Below, one piece after another: positions 36,901-46,834 of a DNA stretch of 64,000 nt (its first letter is position 1; every line of letters begins with the position of its first letter). The stretch covers positions 1,706,729-1,770,728 of the forward strand of contig CM035362.1 in NCBI GenBank assembly GCA_020137815.1, written 5' to 3'. The notes under the pieces are model-generated. The model was not told the DNA's origin. It was given only the letters and a program-made list of their open reading frames with translations, and made no database searches. A program made the position numbers and the translations under genes. Source of the DNA: Hormiphora californensis (Eukaryota; Ctenophora; Tentaculata; Cydippida; Pleurobrachiidae).

Positions 36901-39900
36901 ACTGGAACCTGAAGAGTGTTGATGTAGCAAGCGCTTATTTGCAATCAGACACTATGTCAAGAGAGGTGTATGTTAAACCACCTAATTCCATGAGGAAACA
37001 AGGAGTGTTGTGGAAACTTCTGAAACCCCTGTATGGACTAGGAGACGCTGGTAGAAAATGGTATTTTTCTCTCTCTGCAACTCTGAAGAAGACTCTCCGT
37101 CAATCTAAAATTGACAAAAACGTATTCTTCACCATCGGAGATGATGGAAAGCTAGAAGGATTACTAGTTGTCCATGTTGATGACATTCTGATGACAGGTG
37201 ACCACAATTTCTTCGCTAAAGTGGAACCCGCCCTGAACAGTTACAAGATAGGACGAGTGGAGATAACCGATTTCAACTACCTTGGCTGGCAAGTCAAACA
37301 GCAAGGAAACAACATATTCGTCACACAGGAGCAGTACTGTAACTATGTCAGAGACAGTATGATAGAAAAGTTGAATTCTGTCAAACCTGTGCCCCAGAAT
37401 AGTGAAGAAGTTGACGATAACCTCCAATCTCTCATGAGGACTGTGATTGGAAAGTTGAATTGGCTGGCAACACAGACTATGCCACAGATCTGTTTTAGCC
37501 TTCTTGACATTACTACGACATCACCGTGGACTGGGAAACAATTCAAAGAGCTGAAGAAGATTGTCAAGAATTTATCCCCAACAAAGATTACTTTTTCCCC
37601 TATTTTTCACACTAACGCTAATATTTCAGTTTTTACAGACGCTAGTCTTGGAAATCTCCATGACAAGAAAACCGGGGAAGGTGTCATTCTTTTCTGGGGA
37701 GACCCTCAAACTGAAACAGGAGACAACTCTCACGCTAACCTGATAGCCTACAGTTCCAACAAGGTTAAACGTGTTGTGAAAAGTGTCTACGCAGCAGAAC
37801 TCTATGCAGTGAGTGATGGTTTGGGATATGCAATCCTGATCCAATCCTTCTTGAGAGAACTCACTTTTGACCCGGGAATCAAGATTTTCACTGACTCCAA
37901 ACAAGTTGTTGACTCTGCAAACAAGGTGTCTTCAACCCCTGAAGATAAATCAACAATTCTCACGTTACGAGAAGTTCAAGAGAGAATCGAGAGAGGGGAA
38001 GTCACAGTCTCTTGGATTCAATCAAAGTTGAACCCCGCTGACATCCTGACAAAGAGAGGAGTGAACCCGGACGTTATCAACGGAATGCTGTAACCGTTTA
38101 CTTTATCCCTACTTTTGTATTTTATCTCACCTTATTTTAACCCAGTTTTTACTTCTTAACCCGTTTTCTTACTACTCACCCAGTGTGTATATTTAACTCA
38201 CCTGATGCTTTGTCACGAGTTTATTAGCCGACTGGCATTTTTCTTTTCCCTGCCATTTTATTTTTTTCACATCCAGCCACTCATGACAGTGTTCATTTTT
38301 AGCCCTGACCTGTAGTTTGCCGGACCTGAATCTCCTGCTTGCTCATCTCTCGATTCGGAAAAGGAAAGAGAGGGGAGTGTGATAGGTGTGAACTGATAGT
38401 TTGTTTGTGTGTGTAACGTGTGTGTGCGATGTGTGCCATGAGTGTGGCACAGTTTTCCTGAGTGTTTGTATGGAACGCGCGAGAGTTCCAAATGTGTTGT
38501 GAGATATCGCGAGCGCGGAATCACGCCATATTCCGCCGCGCGAGAGATGTTTTACCTCAGATGTTTTGTGAGAATGCAAGAAAGTTTGTCAGATTCTTCC
38601 TAACAATCTATACCTTCGTTTACCTTGAAACCTTCTTCTCACTTTGTAAGATCCTGTGTTTATCTTTGTCTACGGAAATACATCGGTACGGTCACCCAAC
38701 GCCCCTGGCCCCCTGTAACCCCCCGAACACCCCGAAACAGATTTGACTCTTAGCTCCTTTTCTAGCCCGAGTTATGGATGTTTTTGGAGAATTTACCAAT
38801 TGGGACGATAGAGTCATATATGATACAAAATGTAGAATTTGGGGTATTTTTCTAGTTAAAACCGTTCAAGATTGTAGAAATTATAGCTATAGACTGCCTC
38901 AAAGCATAAAATTTGACTATTAGACCCATACTTTTGCACAAATGACATTTGTTACTAGAATTCCCTTACGGACGATAGAGTCATATATGACACAGTGGGC
39001 CCAGCAAAAACTACATGTCGAAACTTCAAATTTCTTTTTCGAGGTAGTTTGTGGTAATAATATCTACTTATAAACGAAAAATTAGAAAAATCTATCGAGC
39101 CAATCCTTCTCGTCCTTAAAGGGTTAAATACTCGATTTGTGTTATCATTTTATTTAGTACACGGAGGGAAATCATACGACTCTTACAGCTGCAGTAGTAA
39201 GCAAATTTTGAATGATTTGGTTGTCACTTACTGGAGTGTCGTATGATTTTCCTGATCAATGGTATCATTCAGATAATATTTGCATTCAGACCAACTCACA
39301 GCTTTCCATGTTTCCCGGTAGAGTCATGTTCCTATTTTCACAAAACTCCATCGCATCACTACCGGTCACTCCCCTGAATTGAAGAGAGAACATGTGTGTA
39401 TTTCGTACTGGCCGTGTTTCAATAATTGACGGGGTCACATTTCAAATAAATCGATAATAGCCCCATCTTGCTGACGTACCAAGCGGGAGAAATGTTGAAA
39501 ATACACTTGTCTCCATCAAGTACATTCCCTCGTGGACAGTAATACTCCACTGTTCGGTCTGTATAGCAGTAGAATTTTGTTAAATCTAACAGATCCGACT
39601 CGTTTATTGAGAAATATGTTTATGTTCCATTTCTAAACCCTCATTTAGAGATGATCGAGCTAGGCAAGGAAATGTCAGATAAGAGGGGATTCGATCTACA
39701 AGATATGAGACACTCATTAACCACTTCCCCGGCCCCTGTATCGTGATCCTCTTTATCTGTTTATGTATTTCCCTTTAAATATCGAGAGATATCAAGGATA
39801 CCCCCCCCCCCATCTATCCCTGTGCAAGAATGCCAGACACCAAACTAGTTGCACAATTTGATATGCCACATAATTCAAGAAGATCCCGATCTCCCCATTT

Positions 39901-40117
39901 CTGTGCAAGAATCCCAGACACCATACTAGGTAACCAAAAAACATATTATAACCCGCTCCGTGCATCCGTCTGGAGGCACCAACCCCTATTTTGGTGCTCA
40001 AAACGGTTGCGGCAGTGCGTGACAGTTCGCTTATATATCAGGACCGGGAACCGTTCAGTAATTACCTGATTTTGCTAGCTGTAACAAACAAACTACAATT
40101 ACTGTCCATGAAAACAT
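27991..40117 (-). CDS. Type I membrane protein with C-type-lectin-like modules, 513 aa, 10 exons
   Basis: Exons: 40066-40117, 39480-39558, 39300-39373, 30319-30496, 29823-30016, 29683-29746, 29420-29523, 29021-29146, 28506-28925, 27991-28241 (1542 nt, all phases agree). It begins with a signal peptide (MFSWTVIVVCLLQLAKS). The ectodomain is Cys-rich with repeated CTLD-like signatures: AWGVTGSDAMEFCENRNMTL, GFCYKTT then SSARDVCTKQGYSL, YLWGNDSAIHLADKDR, HWIGVHVDRSGVLTFNNG and finally CSLPKPFLC. A juxtamembrane KDKKKESSS, a TM helix (LLAVGICLPAVVALIVLLLI) and a tail of about 9 residues follow. I see parts of two to three CTLDs; Ca-binding EPN/QPD motifs are not evident, so sugar binding is unproven. 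The last exon could splice on at 28000 (CAG then GTAACA). Intron 3 is 8.8 kb because of nested transposons. Confidence 0.75.
28316..28424. mobile_element. hAT-like MITE, 109 bp, copy 1
   Basis: Ends CAGGAACCGACCGAA and TTCGGTCGGTTCTTG. The 8-bp target duplication CTATTGAG is perfect (28308-28315 and 28425-28432). The interior contains TCACGTGAC. It lies in the last intron of the lectin-like gene. Confidence 0.85.
29274..29382. mobile_element. hAT-like MITE, 109 bp, copy 2 (opposite orientation)
   Basis: Same length and ends as the copy at 28316, inverted relative to it. The 8-bp target duplication ATAGATAA is perfect (29266-29273 and 29383-29390). It lies in another intron of the same gene. 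Confidence 0.85.
33557..33918 (+). repeat. 5' LTR of the Copia element
   Basis: 362 bp, starts TGTGATAGGTGTGAACTG and ends CCGAAACA. A frame inside it encodes the same 91 residues as the matching frame in the 3' LTR, so the LTRs are identical or nearly so. Confidence 0.93.
33942..38093 (+). CDS. Copia gag-pol polyprotein, 1383 aa
   Basis: A single uninterrupted frame with domains in Copia order (protease, integrase, reverse transcriptase, RNase H). The gag part ends in a CCHC zinc knuckle (CFNCRKPGHVASNC, about residue 201). The protease motif is LDTGAAISV (about 270). Integrase has AMDLKM (about 480), SDNGGEF (about 537) and TERHNG (about 574), giving the D,D,E triad. A long acidic/basic linker follows. 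Reverse transcriptase has HVDDILMTGD (about 1078), with His replacing the usual Tyr before VDD. RNase H has FTDAS (about 1232), AAELYA and FTDSKQV. The chosen ATG is the first Met after the primer-binding site; the open frame extends upstream into the LTR. No frameshift or stop was seen, so the element may be competent. Confidence 0.93.
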   Translation: MPSDIYPPTFNAELPFDVYRRDVLLWIAGTTCPPKSQAARLAYVLTGAAKEHALGLDISKLQTDDGVAYLLKDLEGVFGRDKTVSLFTAIERFEQFVRPSDMAIPEFISEFSTRLNELKQRCEVETQDAIYGSQILAYRLLEQANLTPEQKRLLRATCPNIRLEDMIQSMKRTFGANLPESNGAVSNSEKTETESLTLIVCFNCRKPGHVASNCLKKNSARKESKYGGSGGSRGNRGGRGGGRQHGVFKMVVGTEYILSLTEQCGLRAILDTGAAISVCGANWLRKFESESCIRCKRETVSERHFTFGDSKSVTSKSIAYIPTDIFGLSCDEVPVFVLDLNIPPLLSRALLSERGAVIDFGNDVLRVSGKQTQLHLTDSGHVTIDLNSKLSPTTLLTSSDSGTTSPRKIAQKLHRYFAHGSTAKIQEVAKSSNHPNKEEICRELHQVALECQQCMEHQRSKPRRKVALPLGNTFNECVAMDLKMLKFSSGESKWTIHIIDTLTRYSVMVPIENKSAEECVQKFFTCWISIFGRPKRILSDNGGEFTNEVILEMASRLDIELKATPAESPWCNGLTERHNGILGDMVVKTRDDTGCTIPVACAWSSNAKNQLSNQMGFSPHQLVFGTAPTFPHVLDSEECLPAHGGNAHGDELVVKNLQAMKTARLKFIELENSSRLKRALNSAGPTQDQHTYVQGDKVFYKREAHKTWLGPATVVGMIDNNVLIKHGGALLRAHPCKVRPVHERKDQNQRTVPNSRLALGDSSEEDEPEDRPTEPKVVQKKKPKKKKPKVTPPARDFGLRSKTHRDTPAATNPVSDSESEHTVIEVTKNGNAVEEESQSGSVQENNVPDSEQLQNLDDHVEQKQVLLPETTDPREDSPRKPPDDQEPFSPEHDEILLAASTMGKEEVQLARRKEIDKLEEFKAFEEVPDTGQDRVSTRWVITRKDDGTVKARLVARGFEEKLEDQTQSPTVTKYAVRTLLSLSTTTNWNLKSVDVASAYLQSDTMSREVYVKPPNSMRKQGVLWKLLKPLYGLGDAGRKWYFSLSATLKKTLRQSKIDKNVFFTIGDDGKLEGLLVVHVDDILMTGDHNFFAKVEPALNSYKIGRVEITDFNYLGWQVKQQGNNIFVTQEQYCNYVRDSMIEKLNSVKPVPQNSEEVDDNLQSLMRTVIGKLNWLATQTMPQICFSLLDITTTSPWTGKQFKELKKIVKNLSPTKITFSPIFHTNANISVFTDASLGNLHDKKTGEGVILFWGDPQTETGDNSHANLIAYSSNKVKRVVKSVYAAELYAVSDGLGYAILIQSFLRELTFDPGIKIFTDSKQVVDSANKVSSTPEDKSTILTLREVQERIERGEVTVSWIQSKLNPADILTKRGVNPDVINGML
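38378..38739 (+). repeat. 3' LTR of the Copia element
   Basis: 362 bp, preceded by the polypurine tract and followed by the target duplication GATTT. Same length and ends as the 5' LTR. Confidence 0.93.
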
Positions 40118-40971
40118 ATTCACTAGCTCCAAACAACTCAAGAGAGACTGATAGAATTACCAACCTGAAGGGTACCAACCGCAGGCACCCGGATATCATG
40201 TTACATAACCGAGATAAATCTCATTCTAGAAATCAGCCCACGAGTTCATCCATGATATACTGCAGGAACCTATTTTTCCTCTCTTTCTATCTCTGATCTC
40301 TCTCTAACTTTTTAGCCCCTTTCTACCCCCTTTCTAGTTTTCTCTGATTGGTATTTAGTGAGGTTATAGTTTCAACAGCTTCTGAACAACTTCGACCGTT
40401 CTCCTCTGTCCTCTTTTGGTCTGTTTTCTAAAAAACTCATCCATGATCTGTCTGGCGCCGCTGACCCCATCTGAGCACACTGTCGAATCAAATTGGGGTA
40501 TGGGCGCCACCATACAGTCCATGATAGTCCATACACAGTTCTATTAGGATACAGTCTGGGCGTGGTACAGTACAAAGAGAGAGAGTTGAACTAATCGAGC
40601 AAGGACCATGGTAGTACGGAGTGTAAATTACAAAAGCTAATTAAAGTCTTTAATTAGTTTTTGAAAACTATTTAGTGACCTCTGTGGAGAGCACTGTCAA
40701 ATTATTGCTAGATTTTGAGTTTGGTAATTCTCATTGCGTCTTTTGTCTGTGACTCTGTGTCCTGTGATCTAGATTTCTAGGGTCCTCTTACCACGTTCCT
40801 CTAGTTAAAAAAATTATGTGTTGCGTCCAAAATACAGTTGTATTATTTCGTTGTAAAAAATATTATAAATGTTATAGAAAAACGTGACTACAATATTCCT
40901 TTTCCTTTTTACAGAGAGGAAACCTCCTTTACTTTCTTTCTCCCTCTTGTCCATCTCGGTATCTTATGTCA

Positions 40972-41055
<84 letters not shown>

Positions 41056-42561
41056 GATAACTGATAAGTACCTACGTAACCGCGCTATATCACTTCCTGA
41101 ACACTGCATGGGTTAGCACTCTATTGGAGGGTACATTACACACCTGTTAACTGTTTTCACCTACCTACATACAGCCTGTTATAATACTCCTTTGCACCTT
41201 TCGTCATTGCCTAGTTTTAATACCTGGTTCGCTTGTGCGCCCACACAAGAGCCGCTTGACACTGTGAGTGTGTGTATCACGGTCGCTTTAGGGGGAAAAA
41301 CGGAAAAGGGGAAAACGAAATAACAAGAAGGGGAAAACGGACGCCCCAACCGGGACCAACCCGGGGTTTTTAGTACGTGCTGACACATAAAATTTTTCCA
41401 CGCTTTTATGCACCGTGCGGGTTTTTAAATTTTATTTTCATTACGGTTTTTTTGATTTACAAAGAAAGCACGTAGACTAACTAAAACCTTTTTTAGTATA
41501 TGATTTAAACTTTTAAAAAATTATTATTATTTTTTTTATTTTAACCTAGGAAAACCCCCCCCTTTTCCCCTTATCTCTCTTTGTCGGGGTCGTCCCCACC
41601 TTTTCTCCCAAATTTTGGGTCTTTTGGGGGCTTTTCTCGCTCCTCTCTGGCCCCAAAAGCAGGAGGAGAGAGAAGAAATGAGAAAAGAGAGAGAAAAAGG
41701 AGGAGGAACCCCACCCTCCCTCTCCCTTCTCCTTTTAAATCCTCCTTTTTTTTTGGGTTTTTCCCTTCTCTTCTCCCCTCTCTCTTCTCTTCTCTTTCTC
41801 TCTCTCTCTCTCTCTTCTTCTCTCTCTTCTCCCCCCTTCAGAGCCTACGTATGACGAAATGGGAGGGGGCCTTTAAAATTTGAAAATTTTAAACCCCCAA
41901 GTTCTAAGGGTTTTAAAAGGGAAAAAAGTAAAGTTTGGGAACGGGTTGACACCTTTAGCCAAAAAAAAAAATCCCAACTCTGCCCAAAAAGGGCCTTTCC
42001 CGGTTCCATCTCCTGGGGGAAATTTGAAATAAAAGCCGGAGGTTTTATATCTTTGAAAGATGTATATTTTATTTGGGGGGTTTTTTCGTTTACTCCCTCC
42101 AGACATCGTGCTCTGCAGAAGTCAGAGCGGAGCGATACGAATTTGGTCAGGCATTACGCTGACAGTTCCTTCCCTTCCTGTCTGGCGCCGCCAGACGGAC
42201 TATTAATACATATTCTATATCTATATTTAAAGCTCTTTTAATTATGACATATTCGCAGGACGGTGAGCGGCAAAGGAATAGATCAGGGAAAAAACCGTTT
42301 GGATTTCTCTCCAAAGATCGCCCTCTTTATCCGGTTACTTTGTCCTACGACGAGATTCTGGTACGCCCTTTCAGACCATTGGCCTATGTTCTCATAGGAA
42401 CACGCGAGGACCGCGGTCAGATTATAAGCCTGGCAGAGTCTGTCTGGCGTCGCCAGACCCCGCTTTGATTCTCAAAACGACAGATCGGGTCGGCGCCGCC
42501 AGGCAAGGCAGGGTAAACCAAATATCAAAATGTCCATTTCTAATTTCTAATGTAATTTCAG
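40118..42561. other. Head-to-head intergenic region with CT microsatellite and doubtful sequence
   Basis: Lies between the lectin-like gene (leftward) and the EF-hand gene (rightward), so it should hold both promoters. It contains a CT microsatellite (40978-41055), homopolymer-rich odd sequence (about 41280-42110), and copies of a CTGGCGCC palindrome. The first exon of the EF-hand gene is expected here but could not be fixed. Confidence 0.55.
40978..41055. repeat. (CT)n microsatellite
   Basis: About 39 CT dinucleotides with two interruptions. The short frame of Ser-Leu repeats across it is not a gene. Confidence 0.95.
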
Positions 42562-43347
42562 GAGTATGAGGGAGCCTTTAAAAACTACGACATAACGGAG
42601 ACGGAGTCATATCCGTTGATGAGCTAAGATTGCTACTGGAAAGAGTCGGATTGAGACCTTCTGAGGTAATACTGTTGAAATTCGCCCCCCTCCGAAGGGT
42701 TGGTTACTCCGCTAAGCCCTTTCCGTAGACCTTTGTATAAATTGATGGTCTGTCATTGATGCTCAGTACCCTCAGACCGGGTCTGCCGGGTTGCGGCGCC
42801 GCCAGACTAGACAGTCGATGGCCAGGTGTTTATACCAACATCTTATTTCAGAAAGAAGTGGTTGAGATGATACACGCTGTGGATGGGAACGGAGACGGAG
42901 TTCTAGGGTTCTCTGAGTTCATCAAACTAATGTCACGACACCATAACCCCTTTGTGACACCACGGGATCAGTTTGAGAGCGTGTTCAGGGTGTTTGATAT
43001 TAACAACAGTGGAAACTTGAGCAGATTAGAATTTAAAAACACGCTCTTTAGCATGGGTACGTTACGGTGCAAAGTTGTTGAGTAAGGGGGAAGAGTGAGA
43101 CACTCTTCCCCCTTACTCAACAAGTGCAAAGTGTGTGTTATTTTGATTGTTTTATCATTAAAACTTGCAAGTTTTTGCAGTGTAGGGTTTGTTGTAAGGA
43201 TCGCGAGTGTTTCTTGTTAACCAGTTTTTTGCAGGTCAGCGAGTGTCAGAAGAAGAACTGGACTCGATTTTGGATGATTTGGATAAGAATAAAGATGGTC
43301 TAATATCCAAACGGGAATTTCTCAAAGTCTTTCATATCTTCAAGTGA
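42562..43347 (+). CDS. Calmodulin-like EF-hand protein, partial, frameshifted
   Basis: Exons 42562-42665, 42852-43056 and 43235-43347, each with clear AG/GT borders; AATAAA follows at 43368. Four EF-hands as in calmodulin or troponin C: hand 1 NGDGVISVDEL, hand 2 VDGNGDGVLGFSEF, hand 3 FDINNSGNLSRLEF, hand 4 LDKNKDGLISKREF, ending FHIFK then TGA. The first exon starts in frame as EYEGAFKNYD, then must shift by one base to enter NGDGVIS; the exon is 104 nt where 105 would keep frame. No intron signal explains this. Either a base is missing in the assembly or the copy is broken. The initiator exon (about 10 residues expected) was not found. Likely a cytosolic calcium sensor. Confidence 0.8.
43076..43123. 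repeat. Perfect intronic hairpin
   Basis: Arms TTGTTGAGTAAGGGGGAAGA and complement around a 4-nt loop, 20 bp after the EF-hand exon ending at 43056. TTGAGTAAGG-like cores recur elsewhere (26245, 27530), suggesting a very small foldback family. Confidence 0.8.
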
Positions 43348-44038
43348 ACAATCAATCATGGTTATGAAATAAAATTCAGCGTGAGCCACATCCAGACTTG
43401 CGAGTTCAGTCAAAGCTTGATCTGATATGTTCAGTTAATTAAATTGCAACTTAAATCCGATGCATAGACTGAAAATTATAGTTAATTATGGAATGGGGAT
43501 GCTATTTAGTTTACAACACAATTATTTAACGACGTGTATTAATTTGATAAAGTTAAATTCTGGGGATGCAAGTGACTGGCAGGCCATCTGGATCCACTTC
43601 ACTAACAGAGAAACCATGTGAAACGGGATCATTCTGTACTAGCCGTATTTAAGTCAAAGTGTAACATATCACTTGTATTGGATAATGCTGGGCAAAACAC
43701 TTACCCCCGGGCATCCCGTTAAATCGGGGTCCGACTGTACAACAATCAACCTTTTTCCCTGTAAACAACTAAGATGTACCTCCTAGTCCTCCTCTGTCTG
43801 GCGGCGCCGACCCCATCTGAGCGAACTGTCAAATTGGGGTATGGCTCCTCCTCGCTTTGACAATTTGACTGGCATTTACAGACTCATTTATTAGGCAATA
43901 TTTTTATTAGGAGGTTCTAAAAAATTCAATAAGATGAAAATATAACAAAATGAAACTTGAGCAGAGTCCAATTCACAGTTCTATTGTAAATGACACATGT
44001 TTATTGGTTGAGTGACGTCATTGGTTCAGTGACGTCAT
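43348..44038. other. Convergent intergenic region
   Basis: 3' flanks of the EF-hand and Ly6-like genes. It contains a half pogo-like MITE ending GGGGTCCGACTGTA (to about 43740) and two TGACGTCA sites (near 44012 and 44031) just after the Ly6-like stop. Nothing else seen. Confidence 0.55.
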
Positions 44039-45731
44039 TTACAGGGTCAGGTAAGCGATGAGAGATGCGATAACAGCCAAGTTAATTGTTGTCATGGAAG
44101 CTCCACTCCAAACATCGGCTCCCTCCTCGCCTGTAAATGAGAGATAGTTAATTTAAAGGGAACTGGGAGATTTTTAATTAAATAAGGGAATGCACTGGTT
44201 AATTAAGGGATTAATTAGAGAGAGAGAGAGGAGAGGGGCCAGAGGGAGAAGAAAGAGAGGAGGGAAATGAAGTATGAGCTGGTTTGCCAGCGAGGAGGGA
44301 GAGGGGGAGTGGAATAGAGTAAGGAAGAGGGGGGGTCGAGGGTATAAAAAGAAGAGAGTCGAGAGATGGGGATACACTGATATAATAAGCTGGTTTTCCA
44401 TTTTTTAGGATTACAACTGCAGCACTGCACCAGCTGACACTGAAGCTTAGTTTTCAGTTCTGTACTGTCAGAGCATTGGCCTGACCCATTCTCGCGTGAG
44501 AACTGTGGTCAGAGCATTGGCCTGACAGGTTCTGTAACACTGAAGCTTAGTTTTCAGTTCTGTAACTCACAATTCATGTTGTCGAAGGTAACTCCATCGG
44601 TTTGCATAGAGGATTCCATGTCTTTCTTGGCAGCATCACAGAAACCTTCCGTGCCAACTCCACAGAATGCTGTTTTGGTGGTAATGGTAACAGAGTCAGA
44701 GACTCCTGTCATGCTCATCCTGGAGGGAAGGAGGAGTATTGAACAACTGCCCAGTACCTATAGTAACCACCCTAGCAACTACACTAGCAACTACACTAGC
44801 AACTACCCTAGCAACCACACCTAGCAACCACGACCACTACCTAGCAGCCACCCTAAAAACCACACCCACTAGCTAATCACCACACCTAGCAACTACCCTA
44901 GCAACCACCCTAGCAAACACCCTAGCAACTATCCTAGCGACTATACCCTAGTAACTATGCTTACTCGACTGAGAGTTTCATGGAGTCACAGCTCAACCCT
45001 TCGCTACATGTAGTTTCGTTGGCAGTCTTGCACTCGATTGATTCTGTTAATTCCATGGTTTTTTCCATCAACTGAAATAATTAACGAATATTATTTTATG
45101 AGGTATAAATAACTAGGGTAAACCGGGGCAATTCGAACCACCGGGGCAATTCGAACTATGTGCTGCCAGTCTCTCACCTAGCTAAGCTATCATAATGACT
45201 TCATCCTATCTCCAGAAGAAAACTGCTCGTTCGAGCCTGCCCGTTACCTATTGGTGTGGCCCTGATTGCCCCAGTACCAATTTTTCCGACCAAAATTTTT
45301 AAACTAGGTATTTAGTTAAGTAAATCTTGGTCCCTAGAGTTGAAGTTTATCTTATTTGGAAGATAAAATAATGAACTTTAAGCCTATATAATTTTTTTCA
45401 TTGTATCTTTTTTTAAATGGGGGTGAGAACCGATTAAGTAAAAAGTTAACCATTTTGCCCCGGTTTACCCTATCAAAGTACAGCGGGATAATTATAATGA
45501 GGCGGGATAACAGCCAGCCCTGAATTCCGGGATTGACCTACATTGTTCGACAAGAATTTGACCACTGGTTATTCCCCCCCCCCCCCCTTTCCAAGATAAG
45601 TGGCTATAAATTAGTTGAAGAATTACCTCTTGTAACTCAGCGTTGTCCGAGGTTACTCCGTACTCCATGCACACTTTGCAGGTCTCAGCGAGGCAGGCTC
45701 CAATAAGGAGGGTAAACAGAACGACCTTCAT
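44039..45731 (-). CDS. Small secreted Ly6/uPAR-like protein, probably GPI-anchored, 150 aa
   Basis: Exons 45627-45731, 44965-45071, 44571-44719 and 44039-44130 (453 nt, phases agree, ATG to TAA). Signal peptide MKVVLFTLLIGACLAE is followed at once by TCKVCMEYG, the N-terminal CxxC of three-finger (LU) proteins. Further cysteines: IECKTANETTCSEGLSC, AFCGVGTEGFCDAAKK and a late NMNCEEG where LU domains usually have CCxxxxCN. The C-terminus is hydrophobic (INLAVIASLIAYLTL) with no tail after it, as in GPI signals. Cell-surface attachment is inferred. Target or partner unknown. Confidence 0.75.
44765..44945. repeat. Minisatellite of CCTAGCAACTA units
   Basis: About 15 imperfect 11-12-bp copies of CTAGCAACTACC in an intron of the Ly6-like gene. 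Confidence 0.85.
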
Positions 45732-46693
45732 ATTGATTCTGCTAGGAAAGAAGGGTCGTTTAGGGTACAAAAATATAGTTTTTTAAACCACAAACCGAAG
45801 ATTTATGCGTTGCAAATTATCGGATCTGATCAAGAAAGTGAGCTAAGCTATGAAACAACACAATTAGGAGAGAAAAAAAAACATTTTTTCCTTTATCATG
45901 CATGGTAACATTTTCTATTCTCCCACTCGTGACATTGGTTACCATGGTAACCTGCAATGTCATGAGTGGGAGAATAAAAAATATTAGAGAGAGATAAGTG
46001 GTTTTCTCACTACAAGCACCCATGTACCATGTACCACTGTTGGCGGGTCGCTGTCAGAGCATTGGCCTGACAGGCGGGTCGTGGTTTTCCGACATACACA
46101 ATCTTCTCTGACCTCTATATCTATCTATTCAAACCACAAATCAAAGTTTTATGCGACCAAGCAAATATTCAGATCTCTGATAAAAAAGTGAGCTGCTTTG
46201 AAACAGTACGGTTAGGAGCTAGGAGCTACATGAGCTAATAGATAAGAGAGTGAAGAGTGAGATAATGACTGAGCGTCTCACATCTCAGCTGCTAGAGTTA
46301 GGAACTATAAGAGAGTATAAGGAGATGGTATAGTTGCAGAGGCCGGGGGACACAGATCTGCACATGTGTCAGATAATGGTTGTCCTAATTATACAGATGC
46401 ACAGCTAAACTTCCTACCTGCTATTCCACTCACGTGTGGTGTTCTCTGTTACTAGTGGTGGAAATCTATATGAAATATCACGTGTGAGAGCAGTGAGATT
46501 GGTACTTTAAATAGGAGACATCTGGTAAAATTGTTACATTAACTAGAAGAGAGCACCCGTTTTGTGCACGTGCGTTCCATTGGAAGATAATATTTGTCTT
46601 GGAATAAAGAAAACACGGAAGTAAGCCGTCGGTACTCGGTGCACAGAGAGGGAGATAAAGGGAGAGAGATCAGAGATAGAAGAGAGAGAAAGA

Positions 46694-46834
<141 letters not shown>

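Larger units (their letters stand above)
33557..38739 (+). mobile_element. Intact Ty1/Copia LTR retrotransposon, 5183 bp
   Basis: Two 362-bp LTRs (TG...CA), a primer-binding-like GTGGTAGCAGC right after the 5' LTR, one long gag-pol frame, a polypurine tract (AAGGAAAGAGAGGGGAG) ending at 38377, and the 5-bp duplication GATTT at 33552-33556 and 38740-38744. It is inserted in the right arm of the giant foldback, inside intron 3 of the lectin-like gene, on the opposite strand. Confidence 0.95.
30840..39123. mobile_element. Giant piggyBac-like foldback element, split by Copia
   Basis: The left end CCCTTTGAGGGCGATAGG and right end CGTCCTTAAAGGG are each bordered by TTAA (30836-30839 and 39124-39127), the piggyBac target site. 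Inside is a long palindrome: 31164-31440 pairs with 38745-38995, 31440-31556 with 33440-33556, and 32170-32650 with 32990-33435, centred near 32820. Removing the Copia element and one 5-bp duplication leaves about 3.1 kb. About 610 bp at 31557-32168 occur only in the left arm. No transposase seen. The piggyBac label is inferred from TTAA plus the CCCTTTGAGG terminus. Confidence 0.75.

Noticed and set aside
34442-37904. Minus-strand open frames inside the Copia element
   Set aside because: Shadows of the gag-pol frame on the opposite strand.
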